Below, in pieces: positions 53,759-64,000 of a DNA stretch of 64,000 nt. The number at the start of each line of letters is the position of its first letter. Within the stretch, counting starts at the first letter, position 1. The notes under the pieces were generated by a model. That model worked only from the letters and a program-made list of their open reading frames with translations, was not told where the DNA came from and did not search any database. The DNA is taken from NCBI GenBank assembly GCA_014529385.2, contig CM043942.1:22118991-22182990 (forward strand). The letters run 5' to 3'. A program made the translations under genes and the position numbers. This DNA is from Adiantum capillus-veneris (Eukaryota; Streptophyta; Polypodiopsida; Polypodiales; Pteridaceae).

Positions 53759-54675
53759 ATGTCTGATGGTTTCAGTCAGATTCTCACTGAGAAGCTTGAG
53801 AAAAATAACTACCCTACATGGAAGTTCAGAATAACAAATTCCTAAAAGGAAAAGGTTATTGGGACTATGTAGAAGGAGACAATGAAAAGGAACTAGAGAT
53901 TCCAGAGGCAAATGCTACAGCAGAACAAAGAAAAGCTTTGAGGGACTGGCAACAAGGCTAGAGCAAAGTGATGTATTGGCTTTCTATGAGCATCACAGAT
54001 GGCATGATGGGCTATCTACAGGATGTTGAAACCCCCACCATTGCATGGAAAAACTTAGACAGAGTGTTCGAGGTGAACACCAAGGCCAGGAAGCTTCAAC
54101 TAAAGTCGGAGCTAAATCAGGTTAAGAGGAACAACCTCTCCATCAATGATTATGCCTTGAAGATCAATAGTATCATTGAGGCTCTTGGATCTATTAAAGT
54201 CTTAGTGGAAGACGATGACATTGTCCGTGCATGCTTGGATGATCTAGGAGATGAGTATGTACATTTCAGGTCTTCCATGAATACAAGAGACGACATCCCC
54301 GTGTTCCAAGATTTGATTTCTATGATTATTCTTGAGGAGAAGAACCTTGGTCTTGAAACTCTTCTTCTCGTGGCAAAAATAGGTCTGAACATGCCTTCTA
54401 TTCTAACTCCAACAGAGGTAGAGGTCGTGGTTGAGGCCCAAGTGGTTGCAGGGGCCAATTTCGAGAAGTTCAATCAAATCAAAACAATACAGGTGGCAGG
54501 GGAAACCAGTCTCAATGCAGGGGGAGTCAAAGAGTTCGTGGTGTAGGATCAAGCAGGCAGCAACATACTGCAGATAGCACAGAATGTTGGACTTGTGGTG
54601 AAAAAGGTCACATGTCATGTGACTATCCAAAGGGAAAAGCAAGTGGAAAGAGAGAACAGGGCAACTATGCATCTA
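53759..54675 (+). pseudogene. copia-3 gag
   Basis: The capsid-type protein of a Ty1/copia element, starting at ATG 53759: MSDGFSQILTEKLEKNNYPT, then the copia gag core (YWDYVEGD, WLSMSITDGMMGYL, AWKNLDRVFE, LNQVKRNNLSINDYALK, GDEYVHFRSSM). A one-base loss near 53838, TAG at 53959 (Gln by context), and further shifts near 54330-54540 break it. The zinc knuckle reads CWTCGEKGHMSCDYP: the fourth Cys has moved or been lost, so it cannot bind zinc normally. The frame ends at the gypsy-3 LTR. Confidence 0.85.
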
Positions 54676-55254
54676 TGTGTGCTCCTTGCCGCATTGTCGA
54701 AGCAAGGGACTTGCCTAACATTGTGTGCGAGCCACAGACGGCTCCAAGCACACAACTAGCTTAACTAGTAAGCTCAAAAGAGGGCAATGGTGTGTCACTC
54801 ACCGCTCTATGCTCATGCCTGGAGGATTCCTCGCCACGAAGAAGAAGGAGACACCGCTACGTCGCGCTCAACTGCTTCACCGCCGTCGTGCCGCCGCAAT
54901 GCTCGATCACACACACACACACTGTCTCTCTCAAGTACACACACACACTAGTACACAAGGAGATGGAGCAAGAGCACCTTTCTTGCATTGCACAAATGAG
55001 AGAATGAGTGAATTTTAGGTTTAGTTGACTTTTATATGAGCTCGCCCCATTCACACTTGGGCGCCCATGCTTAGCCAACTAATCCCTTGAATGTTCCTGT
55101 TAGAGTGCGCCTCTCATCGACGATCACTCTTACCCTTTTCCTATTGGACCGACAAGCCCGGTACCTGACTCTACAATTAAATAATACAACGTCCGCCGTA
55201 GGTTACAACGTCTGTCGTAGGTGATAGGGTGTCCGTGAGCCGTGAGGGTTAACA
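54676..55254 (-). repeat. gypsy-3 3' LTR (about 580 bp)
   Basis: In plus coordinates it starts TGTGTGCTCCTTGCCGC and ends GAGGGTTAACA. The first 140 bases match 63398-63540. A (CA)n-like stretch lies near 54909-54950. Confidence 0.85.
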
Positions 55255-55268
55255 TGCCCCCCTTCCTG
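55255..55268 (-). other. gypsy-3 polypurine tract
   Basis: The minus strand reads CAGGAAGGGGGGCA just before the LTR start TGTTAACCC. Confidence 0.85.
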
Positions 55269-56895
55269 ATGTAGATTCCGTCCTCGGAAGCTATTGAGTT
55301 GAAGCTCGTTCGTCGAGGTGGAAGAGCATTTGAGATGAATGTCCTTAGCCTTCTTCAGTCACTGCAAAATCAAACAACATTGGCACAGTAATTGCATTCT
55401 CATAAGCGATTAAAAAGTATATGCAGTTTTAGGTAGACAAATTGATTAGTAACAGAATTTTAAACAATTTGTCAACAATAAACATTAAATTGCAATGTAA
55501 TCAAATGCATAAACAGATGTAAAGGTAAAAAATTAAACAAGTCTGTGGTCGCTAATTTAACGGTCGAAAGCCACTAGAGATCGACTATTAATACCATGGG
55601 TAAGCTTCTTAATTTTATATGGTTAATTAAGTTGTTTAATCGCGAGAGCCAAGTATTTCATGTTCGAAGGCTGACTAGAGGCTATACCTAGAGGACCTTG
55701 TAGTTAAGCTACGATAAAAGGAATTTCTCATGAAATCATCGCCTGACTGATTACCTTTGCTTTGACCCCCCAAAGTCTTTTCACAGTGATTCAATTTTGA
55801 TGTGTGTGCTTATTTTGTATGCCTTGGGTTTTTTGCTTTTTAAGGAAAAGCGCCCACACTGGGAACCTCTAGGGCTCTAGTACCATAGGCAATACATGTG
55901 AGTGAAGTACCCAATCAAGCTGAGATTTCTCTTCCAGCTTAAGATTTTACAATGTGGCACTTTGATTTTTTGTTTGTTCATTTTCAGCATTTTAATTTTG
56001 TAACTTTGGGGGGTCATATAACACTGATACACCTCCCAGGCTCATCACACAAGTAAACTCCCTTTATAATACTTAAGTTAAAGGTCAATAGGGTCAAGCC
56101 CATTAGAAAGCCCTAGTACATTTCACACAATGCTACCTAAATCGGATTAAGAACCTAAGTAACCATTGATTATTAGGAAGGCATTCCCTATGGTATTAAG
56201 AGAAGATCTCTAACACCTAACTTGGTCAAACTAGATTACTCGGACTGCTTGATTTTTAAATCTAGACAAGTGATTATGACAAAAAATTCATTGAATTTAA
56301 TGTTTGGTATTAAGCAAATGCGCTGAATATTATGCTACCAATCACAATCAAAGCAGACAATCATAGATGCAAAAAAAGATAAGGGGCAATGCTAATGGAC
56401 AAGAAACACCTGTTTGTGTTGATGACCACGCTTGATTTGAAGTGTGAATGAGAGAAATATTCCATGAAGGCTAACCACAGCAACACGTTCGTGTACACAC
56501 TAGGAAATACAAAGAATACCTCTAGGAGGCACATCAGTGGGAAAAAAGAACTTTGGTAATCACTCAACTCTAAAATAGAAACACTCCTATCGTATTAATC
56601 CTACCTACCCTCCATCACTCGAGTGACGAGGATCAAAGGTGTTTGATGACATAGGTTTCTGTTTCAGTGTACTGAATGTGAATGTGTAGGTCTAGTCAAT
56701 GTTTTGACTTTTATTGTGCATACTCGTTTGCTAATTGCTCTTGATCTTTATTTTTTTATTTTTATTTTTGTGAGTATAAGGCTTTATATATATACATTCC
56801 CTAAGATTGGTGATTGAGAGGTCAGGGAAACAAGGTTGAGAGGGAAGCAAGTGAATGATGGATGTCAGCAAATACTCCCCCCTTCCTTGGGTAGA
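55269..56895 (-). other. gypsy-3 non-coding region between protease and 3' LTR
   Basis: About 1.6 kb with no recognisable RT, RNase H or integrase. Right next to the LTR there is a trace of a pol C-terminus. A second purine tract (AAGGAAGGGGGGAG on the minus strand, near 56876-56889) lies just after the protease ORF stop and looks like a duplicate of the real one. Confidence 0.6.
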
Positions 56896-59040
56896 TCATA
56901 CCGTTTGAAGTGAGCTCATCACCCTTTGAAACCAATCGTTCCAGTTGATAATAGGTGAGGATTTTTGCCAGTAGTTTTCTCTTACCTTAGGTGCCTCATC
57001 AAGTTGCAAAGGTGGTAAGGTACTCTCCCAGGATCGAACTTGAAGTGGTTCATTAGGTGATTCTTGAACACTGGGAAGTGTGGATTTCTTTGTAGCTTTA
57101 TGGAGGTCCACTATTATAGGTGGAGGCTGTGGAGAAGCTTTTACCTCTATGGATGCATTACATGAGTAGCTAGAAGCTTCATGGGACTCCCCCCTTCCTG
57201 AGCTAGGTGGAACAAATTGTTCTTTCTTCGGTACCCAAACTAGATCTGGAGCGGGTGTGTAGCATTCTGTGATTTTTTTCTTTCCGCGATTGTCAATTTG
57301 TTTTGGAGCTACAGGAGTGGGTTCATATGGATTAGGTGACAGGTAAGAACACAATTTAGGTTTTGGCACCCAACTTTGATCATTTCCTCGATAGTAGCCT
57401 TGGGCTTCCAATAATCGTTTAGGTATCCAACGCCATGTTTTCTTACTTTTCTTGGGGCGAGTGGTACGTTTATTATAAGGATTTTGTTTTTTAGTACTAG
57501 CCATGGTCGCTAAAGAATCTTTAGGGACCCACTTGAATGTTTTCTTCGTTACATTAGGATGAGTCTTGTCAGAAGCTATATGCATTGCTTGTAGCATATT
57601 TAAGGGTACGGGCATTTCATCCCCCTCAGGTGTTACCCAGGTCGTCCCCCTATTTCCCCAAGTGTCTATGGTTGCTGCTAGGTGGACCCAATCCACATTG
57701 TCCGACTCAGTCATCCCAGGTAGTACATCCATATAAGGAGAGTTCTCCCCAATATCCGTGTCTTCGTTACACGTGTAACAATACTGTAATAGAGTTGAGT
57801 GAATTGTTGTGTCTGATCGATTATCAATGATGAATTTATTTCCTAGAGGATGCGTTCGACCACTTAAAAGATCAACTCGAATGACAGAGTCTTGGAACTG
57901 TAAGTAGACGTGGTTTTTGGACCAGTCATGCACCATTTTTGCTTCCCTCATGAATGGACGCCCTAAGATCATCTCAAATGACATAGGATGCTTGGAAAAA
58001 TCCATAACAATGAAAGTCTGCCTTACCTTGTTTCCCAAGACCTTGATCCTGAGATCCTTTAGCATTCCAATAGGTGTAACAATAGATCCATTAGCCATTT
58101 TTACCACTACGCTTGTGGCTTCAAGGTGAGGTCTCCCCATAGACTCCCAACAACTCTTTGTCACCATGCTGACTCCCGCACCACCGTCAAGGATCCCCTT
58201 TACAGTTAATCCTTTAGTAGTGATTGGTAGAGTAGCATTAGATTCATCACTTTCAAAGTATTGCCCCAACTTGTTAACGGGTATTTCAATTACAGATTCA
58301 TGTCCCGCTAGGTCAGATGGTGGTGCTAAATGTTCCTCATCATTCATTACCGAGTCATATTTGTTCATATGTGAAAACTGTGGTAATCCGGCCTGTAATT
58401 CTCCATTGAGAAATGCTCGCAGTGCTAGGAATAATTTTGGATCTCCGTATAACTTAGATATGATAGTCGTACGTATTTCTGAGGACATGAAATCCATCAG
58501 CTTGGCAACATTTAATGGCATCTTGTGGGACGTAGGACCCTCACAAGAGAATGGTGAAGATGGAATCTCCACTTCCTCAAGGGGGTCGGGCATTCCCTCA
58601 CCAAACATTCTCTCTAGTAGGAAAGGTGTGTATCCACTTTCAGATGTCCTACCCTCACTCTCTTCCTGAATGATACTGGGTATAGCTAACGGCCTGTAGT
58701 TCTTGTGAGGTTGAACTTGTGTGGGAAACACTATGTCCGACATCTGGATATGTTTGGGTTCAGGTTCTAATTTTCGTTGAGTTTCTTCCACCAAACCCCT
58801 CAGTTGTTGGACTCATTCAATTTCATCTGTTGGGTTTGGATAGGTTCCAATCTTTCTCTTGCAATCCTCATTTTTTGTCTCTCGTGGCTTATCTTGGGGG
58901 TTCGCAACTGGGTGGTTTAACTTTGAATACTCTTTTGGTGTTTGTCGTAATTCCCTCTCGTGATCCTCTTCACTGGCTTTTTCCTTTGTAGTAACAGTTT
59001 TGGTCTCCGTGGTATCTATCTGAGTCATCCTCAGGGTCAT
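56896..59040 (-). pseudogene. gypsy-3 protease region with WVPK repeats
   Basis: This is the end of the gag-protease polyprotein. The main open part is 58794-56896 (632 codons). The same frame upstream to 59040 is separated by a TGA at 58812 (Arg codon by context, EIERVQQL). A retropepsin-like domain has ILDGGAGVSMV near 58163-58197 and MILGRPFM further on, the DGGAG form also seen in gypsy-2. Downstream come four WVPK-type motifs (FKWVPKDS, WRWIPKRL, QSWVPKPK, VWVPKKEQ) in Lys- and Pro-rich sequence. The ORF ends without any RT. I do not know the role of the WVPK region. Confidence 0.75.
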
Positions 59041-59764
59041 TCATATACACGGGATCCTCTCCTGTCCCTATGTTAGTCTTTGAACTAGGTTTTGAGCTAG
59101 AAGCATTAAGGGATTTCTTTCTTCGTGTTTTGTTCTTTCTCGCTCGGCCAATGGATGCAGCATCTCTCTCTTCGAGGATGTAATTTTGCTTTTGGAGCAT
59201 CGACCGTGTGAGTGCATTCACTGGTGCTATGTTTATAGTTGGTGGTGTCCCATCAACAATCTCTATTAAGTTCAATGGTGTGATTTTCGGTGCGTTTGGA
59301 TTGTTAGGACACTGTGCTATCAAATAATCTATGCCACAACGATTACAAGTGAGTATTGGCATTGCCAATGCACTCCCTTGACTTGTTTGCATTAGTGCAG
59401 CATTCTTTTGCATTCTAATGGGGCACTCAGCTACTCGATGTGGTCCACCACATTCGTAGCACTGAAGGGGTGGTCTCCTGGCAAAACTATTAATGTTTTG
59501 GCCTCTTGCTGCTAGCGCAGTAGCTTGATATACCGGTTTGATTTGTCCCCAATGGTCTTCCATATAGTACATGGGACACTCCTCAAGCATGTCGACTCCA
59601 TAGGTGATACTAGAGTCTATGTCCTCTTCGCAATCTACATAAGTACTAGATGACTCGCAACCTATTTGGTTCATAGGTGTAACTCTTGGATGAGGGGGTT
59701 GCGGTCCTAGCACTGGAGGTGGCAACGGTGTGGTTTGGACCACATTTTGGGTTCTAGGGACCAT
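58970..59764 (-). CDS. gypsy-3 nucleocapsid part of Gag
   Basis: 264 open codons that continue the 61375-59780 frame after two in-frame TAG codons (Gln by context, EQ-LPL-HMV). It has a zinc knuckle CYECGGPHRVAECP and a weaker one, CNRCGIDYLIAQCP, in which His is replaced, then a Lys/Arg-rich KNKTRRKKS patch. A frameshift near 59000 leads into the protease frame. It probably belonged to one Gag polyprotein with its upstream neighbour. Confidence 0.75.
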   Translation of the reverse strand: MVPRTQNVVQTTPLPPPVLGPQPPHPRVTPMNQIGCESSSTYVDCEEDIDSSITYGVDMLEECPMYYMEDHWGQIKPVYQATALAARGQNINSFARRPPLQCYECGGPHRVAECPIRMQKNAALMQTSQGSALAMPILTCNRCGIDYLIAQCPNNPNAPKITPLNLIEIVDGTPPTINIAPVNALTRSMLQKQNYILEERDAASIGRARKNKTRRKKSLNASSSKPSSKTNIGTGEDPVYMNDPEDDSDRYHGDQNCYYKGKSQ

Positions 59765-59779
59765 GTGCTATAATGGCAA

Positions 59780-61375
59780 CTATTGCTCCATGGGTGGGGT
59801 AGGCATCAATGCAGGAACTCGAGGTGAGTCTGCCCAAGCTATAGGCGGTCTATTTTCCATGATGCGTTTAAGCATTAGGCAATCCTTCGCTTGATGGCCA
59901 TAACTACCACACGTGTTACAAAACCCGTTAAACTTTAATTTGAAAGTAGGGCATTCACTCGTAGTATGTGGGCCCAAGCAAATTGAGCACCATTGTTGCT
60001 CCCTTCTTGGATACATATGAGTGTTTTGTGGAGCACAATTACCCCTAAGGCTTTCTTGGATGGCCTTGGTGAGATCTGCCAAAGTCATCACAGATATCGT
60101 TTGCTCTTTCACGATTGGCTTTATCTTCATTGGCTCATGCCCTGATGCTTGCGAGCTACTAGACTTCGGCTCGACAGACACTCTTTCTCCTGCAATCGTT
60201 AAATTATCCTCCAATTGGATTGCATTCATGGCGACTGCTTCCCAAGTAGTGATACCTCTAATGAATAGGCCATTATAGATACTTTCATGTCGTAGTCCCC
60301 TAATGAATCTATCGAGAAATTGGTTGTTGTTGAATCGCTCGTTTGGATTGCATCGAGAATTCAAATTCTTTAGGCGACTAATGAAGTCTCTCACGGATTC
60401 ACCTTCTTCTCGTTGGGCTTTCTGGAGCTGAGAGGCTACACCCCAAAGTACTCCCTCTCGTATGTGCTCTTTCAAGAACAATCTCCTAAGAGTAGAGTAG
60501 ATCGTTTTCTCTTCTACTCTTAAGGTTCTATACCAATCTCCAGCCTTTCCGCTTAGGGTCAAACTCAAAGCCTTACACTTATGTAGCTCATTGTGCTCTT
60601 CCAAGGAATCACACACATGTTCAAAGACTTCCATATGCTTTCTAGCATCTCCGTCTCCACTGAATTTTTGTGTGAGCTTAGCTACTTGAACTGCCTTGCT
60701 CCTAGGCTCTCTATCAGGTGCACTGCGCATGTTTTCCGGAATAGAGCGATCGATAGTTTGAGCAAATGCTGCCAAATCTTCTATTTGAGCAAGTATAATG
60801 GGTGTATGTGCTCCTGGAACCACATGTGAGATGGGAGTTGGCCTTGGCCTTGGCATACGTGTGGCTCTTGGGTCCCATATTTCGTATGGTGGTGTACCAG
60901 ACGGTGGTCCAAAGTTTACAGGCGTGGCCCTAGGCATAGGGGGTGCCTGATATGGCATGTTATTATTAAATTGCATGGATCCACTTGTATAAGATCTTGG
61001 ATAATGCCATTGTGGATTGTAAGCTCTTGGAATAATTGGAGGTGTAGGAGCTACATGAGGCTGAGGGACGACAAGTGCACATGATTGATACATACATGTA
61101 GGTATAGTTGGGGGCACTGTGCTACTAGGCATCAGCGCAGTATTAACAAATGAACTCCATGGTGTACTTCTTGTCATGATCACCACTGGGATATGCATGG
61201 TAGCCGTAGTGTCATTAAGAGAAAGATGAGCTAGATCTGGGAAGGTAAAGCTGCCACTTGTGGGCTCACATTGTACTGAGGCTCCCGGCGAAACAACATA
61301 TGGAGGATCAATGGGGCTCACTAAGGGAGTCTCCATTTGTGATAGGGTTGGTTGGTTGGCCTTTATCGTATCCAA
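59780..61375 (-). CDS. gypsy-3 Gag (capsid and first zinc knuckles)
   Basis: 531 open codons. The first 190 are Pro- and Thr-rich. Then a retrotransposon gag domain follows: KLTQKFSGDGDARKHMEVFE, GKAGDWYRTL, EEGESVRDFISRLKNL and FLDRFIRGLRHE. Two zinc motifs are present: CSICLGPHTTSEC (one residue shorter than usual) and CNTCGSYGHQAKDC (standard CX2CX4HX4C) near 59880-59990. It would assemble the particle that carries the RNA. It connects upstream with the 62360-61476 ORF through a short frame-shifted bridge. Confidence 0.85.
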   Translation of the reverse strand: MDTIKANQPTLSQMETPLVSPIDPPYVVSPGASVQCEPTSGSFTFPDLAHLSLNDTTATMHIPVVIMTRSTPWSSFVNTALMPSSTVPPTIPTCMYQSCALVVPQPHVAPTPPIIPRAYNPQWHYPRSYTSGSMQFNNNMPYQAPPMPRATPVNFGPPSGTPPYEIWDPRATRMPRPRPTPISHVVPGAHTPIILAQIEDLAAFAQTIDRSIPENMRSAPDREPRSKAVQVAKLTQKFSGDGDARKHMEVFEHVCDSLEEHNELHKCKALSLTLSGKAGDWYRTLRVEEKTIYSTLRRLFLKEHIREGVLWGVASQLQKAQREEGESVRDFISRLKNLNSRCNPNERFNNNQFLDRFIRGLRHESIYNGLFIRGITTWEAVAMNAIQLEDNLTIAGERVSVEPKSSSSQASGHEPMKIKPIVKEQTISVMTLADLTKAIQESLRGNCAPQNTHMYPRREQQWCSICLGPHTTSECPTFKLKFNGFCNTCGSYGHQAKDCLMLKRIMENRPPIAWADSPRVPALMPTPPMEQ

Positions 61376-61475
61376 GAATCTATTAGGCCTGGTGAAGGCA
61401 TGTTGATCCCTGTGTTCTGTCTTTCTAACTCGACAATCCTATGGAGGACATCATAGACTTTCTGTTGTTGCTCAT

Positions 61476-62360
61476 CTATGCTGGTAGCACCGCACCCGAT
61501 GTGGATTGTAGAACATCTAACCAACTCACATGATAGGTGTGTCTTGTGTACCGATCAGTTAAAGCTTCTTCTTGTAGGTCATACTCCCAATTTTCGTTTA
61601 GGAATATCCCATCTAGGCCTGGTGTGCTGGAGGTTTCCCTCGAAGTGGAAGCATTATTGCTCCCCATCGCTTGCCCCTCCGTGACTGCTACCTTGGGAGC
61701 ACTCGGTTGCTCGTCTGGCATGATTGTTGTCATAGGAGCCTTTGCTTTCAGGGCTCGACTTTGTTCTAGCCTTCGTAGGTTCTCAATTTCCCTCTCCCTT
61801 GTTGCTTGCATATAGCGTTCGATCTCTTGTACTTCGGCAAGACTCCTACCATCGGGTAGTAGAACCTCAGAGGGAGAGAGTCCTAAAGGATCAGGAGGTG
61901 CAGTGGATGGAACATTCACATGCACACTCTCAAGAAGCATAGGGTCTATTTTAGGCATGAATGATGAATTTACTTCCCCACTCCCTTCATTTATTTCATT
62001 AACCGCATGTTCGGAGCGAGTAGCTCTACTAAGGGTCTCTTTTAAGCGGCTAAACACGCTGGACCCGGGCCGTGGGCCCATGGAATGCATGTCTTGACTT
62101 GAACTATCAGGGTTTGGTGTAGGATACCCCTCCATGACTTCGTAGTCAGAGGACGAATCATTAGACGCGATATGAGGATCTTGGGTCGCGCTACCTTGAG
62201 TCCCAGCCGAAGGTCCAGAACCTAGGGTGGAGGAATAATGGGTGCCCGCGTAAATGGAGGCACTACCAATATGCTCGTGCTCTAACACTCGTCCAGAGCG
62301 TAGGTTCATATGACTTTGATCCCCTAGAAGTGTCAGTGAGTGCCCGTGAAGGCTGCTCAC
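61476..62360 (-). CDS. gypsy-3 Gag N-terminal region
   Basis: 294 codons from ATG 62360. It includes MNLRSGRVLE near the start, a motif found at the start of Gag in several plant Ty3/gypsy lineages. It is polar and rich in Ser, Thr and Pro, with a helical REREIENLRRLEQSRALKAK segment. It ends in a frameshift near 61480; the sequence SIDEQQQKVYDVLHRIVELE continues in another frame, so this was one protein with the next ORF. Confidence 0.75.
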   Translation of the reverse strand: MSSLHGHSLTLLGDQSHMNLRSGRVLEHEHIGSASIYAGTHYSSTLGSGPSAGTQGSATQDPHIASNDSSSDYEVMEGYPTPNPDSSSQDMHSMGPRPGSSVFSRLKETLSRATRSEHAVNEINEGSGEVNSSFMPKIDPMLLESVHVNVPSTAPPDPLGLSPSEVLLPDGRSLAEVQEIERYMQATREREIENLRRLEQSRALKAKAPMTTIMPDEQPSAPKVAVTEGQAMGSNNASTSRETSSTPGLDGIFLNENWEYDLQEEALTDRYTRHTYHVSWLDVLQSTSGAVLPA

Positions 62361-63375
62361 CTAGTATTTTTGGGTGTTTTGCAACCCAAGTCTTTTCTTA
62401 AATTTTTTTTGATTTTTTGGTCCTTTTTTTTCTGACCCAGCTATAGAATAGAACGTATGATAGCTCAAAACGAGCGCCTCGGTCAGAGGGACGTGCCGTG
62501 CTTTACAGCCCTCCGTTTGGTCACTTTATGCACTCGGAATCCCGAAAACCGTCAATTTCTAGTAGGGAACTAGGCTCAAATTAGAAAGTCTAAGGGTGCA
62601 AGTGGGAAGAGAAGGGAGGAGAGTGGAGGACTTGCCCCACATGCTCTCATTCCCTCTTGAGGGGGTAGGGTATATATATAAGAGTGAGTCTAGTATATAT
62701 AATAAGACTCAGGATTGAGGCCTGGGCCTGGGCTTGGGCTTGGGCTTGGGCTTATGATCCTAATCAAAATTTTAGTGTAGCCCCCCAGTCAACTACGCTT
62801 AAATATTTTCGGTTTTTTTTTTTATTTTTATTTTTTAAAAAGGCGACGATCGCGCGCGGTTTAGGTGACCCTTTCTTGGCCACACACACTATCAACACCT
62901 ACCTAACCTCTCTGTCAACAGCTCACAGCTCACTACCTTCTCTACTTACTAATAGTGCTGCTAACAGTGCTACTACCCACTAACTAATCTACTAACTAAT
63001 CTGTTAACCACTATGCTAATTGCTTACTGACATTGAGCTAACTGTCCACCTACTTCCTCTCACTACCTTACTGTGCAGGGACTGTGTGCAGGCAAACCTT
63101 AACAGAAAACTGTGTACAGACTGTGTGCGAACAGAAATTGCTAACTGTCTACCTACTTACTCATTCACTGCGAACAAGCTAACGACTACTAATTGTGCAA
63201 AGACTGTGTGCAAATAGAAAACACAAGATTATGCAGAAATCAGAGAACTTGCAGACTACAGAAATTAACAACTTGCAGAAAAATAACTCATTCCTCTTCC
63301 TCTTCCTCTTCTTTCCTACTACAAACAACTCATAGAAGAAGCACAAAGTGCCTCTTGGGCTTAGTGCAGGGCGAT
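62361..63375 (-). other. gypsy-3 leader with a (TGGGCT)n stretch
   Basis: About 1 kb between primer site and gag. A hexamer repeat GGGCTT/GGGCCT, about six units, lies at about 62722-62753. The ORFs here are short and have no domain. Confidence 0.6.
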
Positions 63376-63393
63376 TCCCTGGCAGCGGCACCA
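63376..63393 (-). other. gypsy-3 primer binding site
   Basis: The minus strand reads TGGTGCCGCTGCCAGGGA four bases inside the LTR. It closely resembles the TGGCGCCGTTGCCGGGGA-type sites used by Athila/Tat-like plant gypsy elements. Confidence 0.82.
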
Positions 63394-63397
63394 AAAA

Positions 63398-63540
63398 TGT
63401 GCGCTCCTTGCCGCACTGTCGAAGCAAGGGACTTGCCTAACACTGTGTGCGATCCACAGACGGCTCCAAGCACACAACTAGCTTAACTAGTAAGCTCAAA
63501 AGAGGGCAATGGTGTGTCACTCACCGCTCTATGCTCCTGC
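63398..63540 (-). repeat. gypsy-3 5' LTR, truncated
   Basis: It matches the first 140 bases of the left LTR (from 54676). The match stops at CTCCTGCC, where copia-3 coding sequence takes over. About 435 bases of LTR are missing. Confidence 0.85.
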
Positions 63541-64000
63541 CGTGGCTGATGTTGACATTTGGCACAAACGCATTGGCCATGTCAATGAGCAGAGATTATG
63601 CAACATGCAATAAAAAAAGATTGTAAAAGGTTTGCCCAAATTCAAGGTGGATGGTATGCATAAAGTGTGTGTAGCATGCCAGTTTGGAAAACAGTCAAAG
63701 GGCTCATTTCCACATGAGTGCAATGTATGTAAAAAGAAACTTGAGGTGGTGCACATAGATGCTTGGGGTCCAACCAATACTGCAAGTATACATGGTTGTA
63801 GGTATTATGTCTCTTTCATTGATGACCATACAACGAAAGTATGGGTCTACTTCATGCGTAACAAAAGTGAAGTGTTTGGTCACTTTCAGGACTTCAAAGT
63901 CATGATTGAGAAGGAGACAGATATGCAAATCAAGACATTGAGGTCAGATGTAGAGGGAGAGTACTTCTACAATGATTTTTCAGATTTTCTATGAATGCAT
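63541..64000 (+). pseudogene. copia-3 integrase (continues beyond the window)
   Basis: It reads DVDIWHKRIGHV (end of the GAG-pre-integrase zinc domain), then CVACQFGKQ, the integrase core start EVVHIDAWGP (first catalytic Asp), YYVSFIDDHT and KTLRSDVEGEY (second Asp region; the usual DNGGEY is altered to DVEGEY). TAA at 63611 interrupts it, and TGA near 63992 ends the open frame. The 3' half is outside the window. Confidence 0.82.

Larger units (their letters stand above)
53149..54675 (+). mobile_element. copia-3, left part: 5' LTR and gag
   Basis: The LTR, initiator Met primer site and copia-type gag are present up to the gypsy-3 insertion. The element continues at 63541 with integrase. Protease is missing because of a deletion at the right junction. 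The family differs from copia-1 and copia-2. Confidence 0.87.
54676..63540 (-). mobile_element. gypsy-3: Ty3/gypsy derivative with gag and protease only
   Basis: On the minus strand the order is a truncated 5' LTR (63540-63398), primer site, leader, gag, protease, a 1.6-kb non-coding stretch, purine tract and 3' LTR (55254-54676). A short piece of the usual pol C-terminus survives at 55255-55290 (CCGAGGACGGAAT), so RT, RNase H and integrase were lost by internal deletion. It inserted into copia-3 between gag and integrase. The right LTR has lost most of its length together with the copia-3 protease. Confidence 0.87.

Noticed and set aside
54725-55018. ORF over the gypsy-3 LTR
   Set aside because: It lies within the LTR and reads partly through CA repeats, so it is not a gene.
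62722-62753. GGGCTT hexamers as interstitial telomere repeat
   Set aside because: The plant telomere unit is TTTAGGG. This is a short local hexamer expansion in the gypsy-3 leader.

Overview
This is nuclear DNA from a land plant, probably one with a large genome. The window is almost entirely transposable elements plus long (GA/CT)n, (CA/TG)n and poly-pyrimidine tracts. I found no convincing host gene, tRNA, rRNA or CRISPR array. The plant assignment rests on Ty1/copia and Ty3/gypsy families with plant-type gag, protease and integrase motifs, on initiator-Met tRNA primer sites (TGGTATCAGAGC), and on decay of reading frames almost only through CAG-to-TAG and CGA-to-TGA changes. That decay is what CHG and CG cytosine methylation would leave. 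A fern or other large-genome plant is possible, but I cannot prove it.

Layout. 1-11.7 kb is a nest: a minus-strand Ty3/gypsy element (gypsy-1; 5' LTR 8018-9639, pol 3498-7600, truncated 3' LTR 1-482) carries a 5'-truncated copia element (copia-1, 483-3497) in its integrase gene, and itself interrupts a second copia element (copia-2, 9640-11678). 11.7-23 kb holds microsatellites, a 5'-truncated LINE (13277-about 13700), a dispersed repeat split by a C/T-rich 2.4-kb insertion (16124-18990), and a possible gypsy 3' end near 19.1 kb. 23-29 kb is a non-autonomous element with two 1.8-kb terminal direct repeats and only a gag-like gene. 29-33 kb is unassigned DNA with CT microsatellites.

33.5-36 kb and 46.5-52.1 kb hold a LINE system. 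There is one nearly intact autonomous LINE (ORF1 and ORF2, 47527-52118, minus) and two elements that encode only an ORF1-like protein. All share the same short 3' terminal sequence and end in (TCTA)n or (TC)n microsatellite instead of poly(A). One ORF1-only copy is split by a solo LTR of the gypsy-1 family (36123-46557, target duplication CTTTA). That LTR is in turn split by an 8.6-kb gypsy element (gypsy-2, 37227-45837) with gag, protease, a stub of RT and then a large unrecognised ORF.

53.1-64 kb is a copia element (copia-3) split by a minus-strand gypsy derivative (gypsy-3, 54676-63540) that keeps gag and protease but has lost RT, RNase H and integrase.

Nothing here works as a host pathway. 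The logic is parasitic: autonomous copies (the LINE; formerly gypsy-1 and the copias) could supply RT and integrase to gag-only or ORF1-only relatives, and successive insertions and deletions record the order of invasion.
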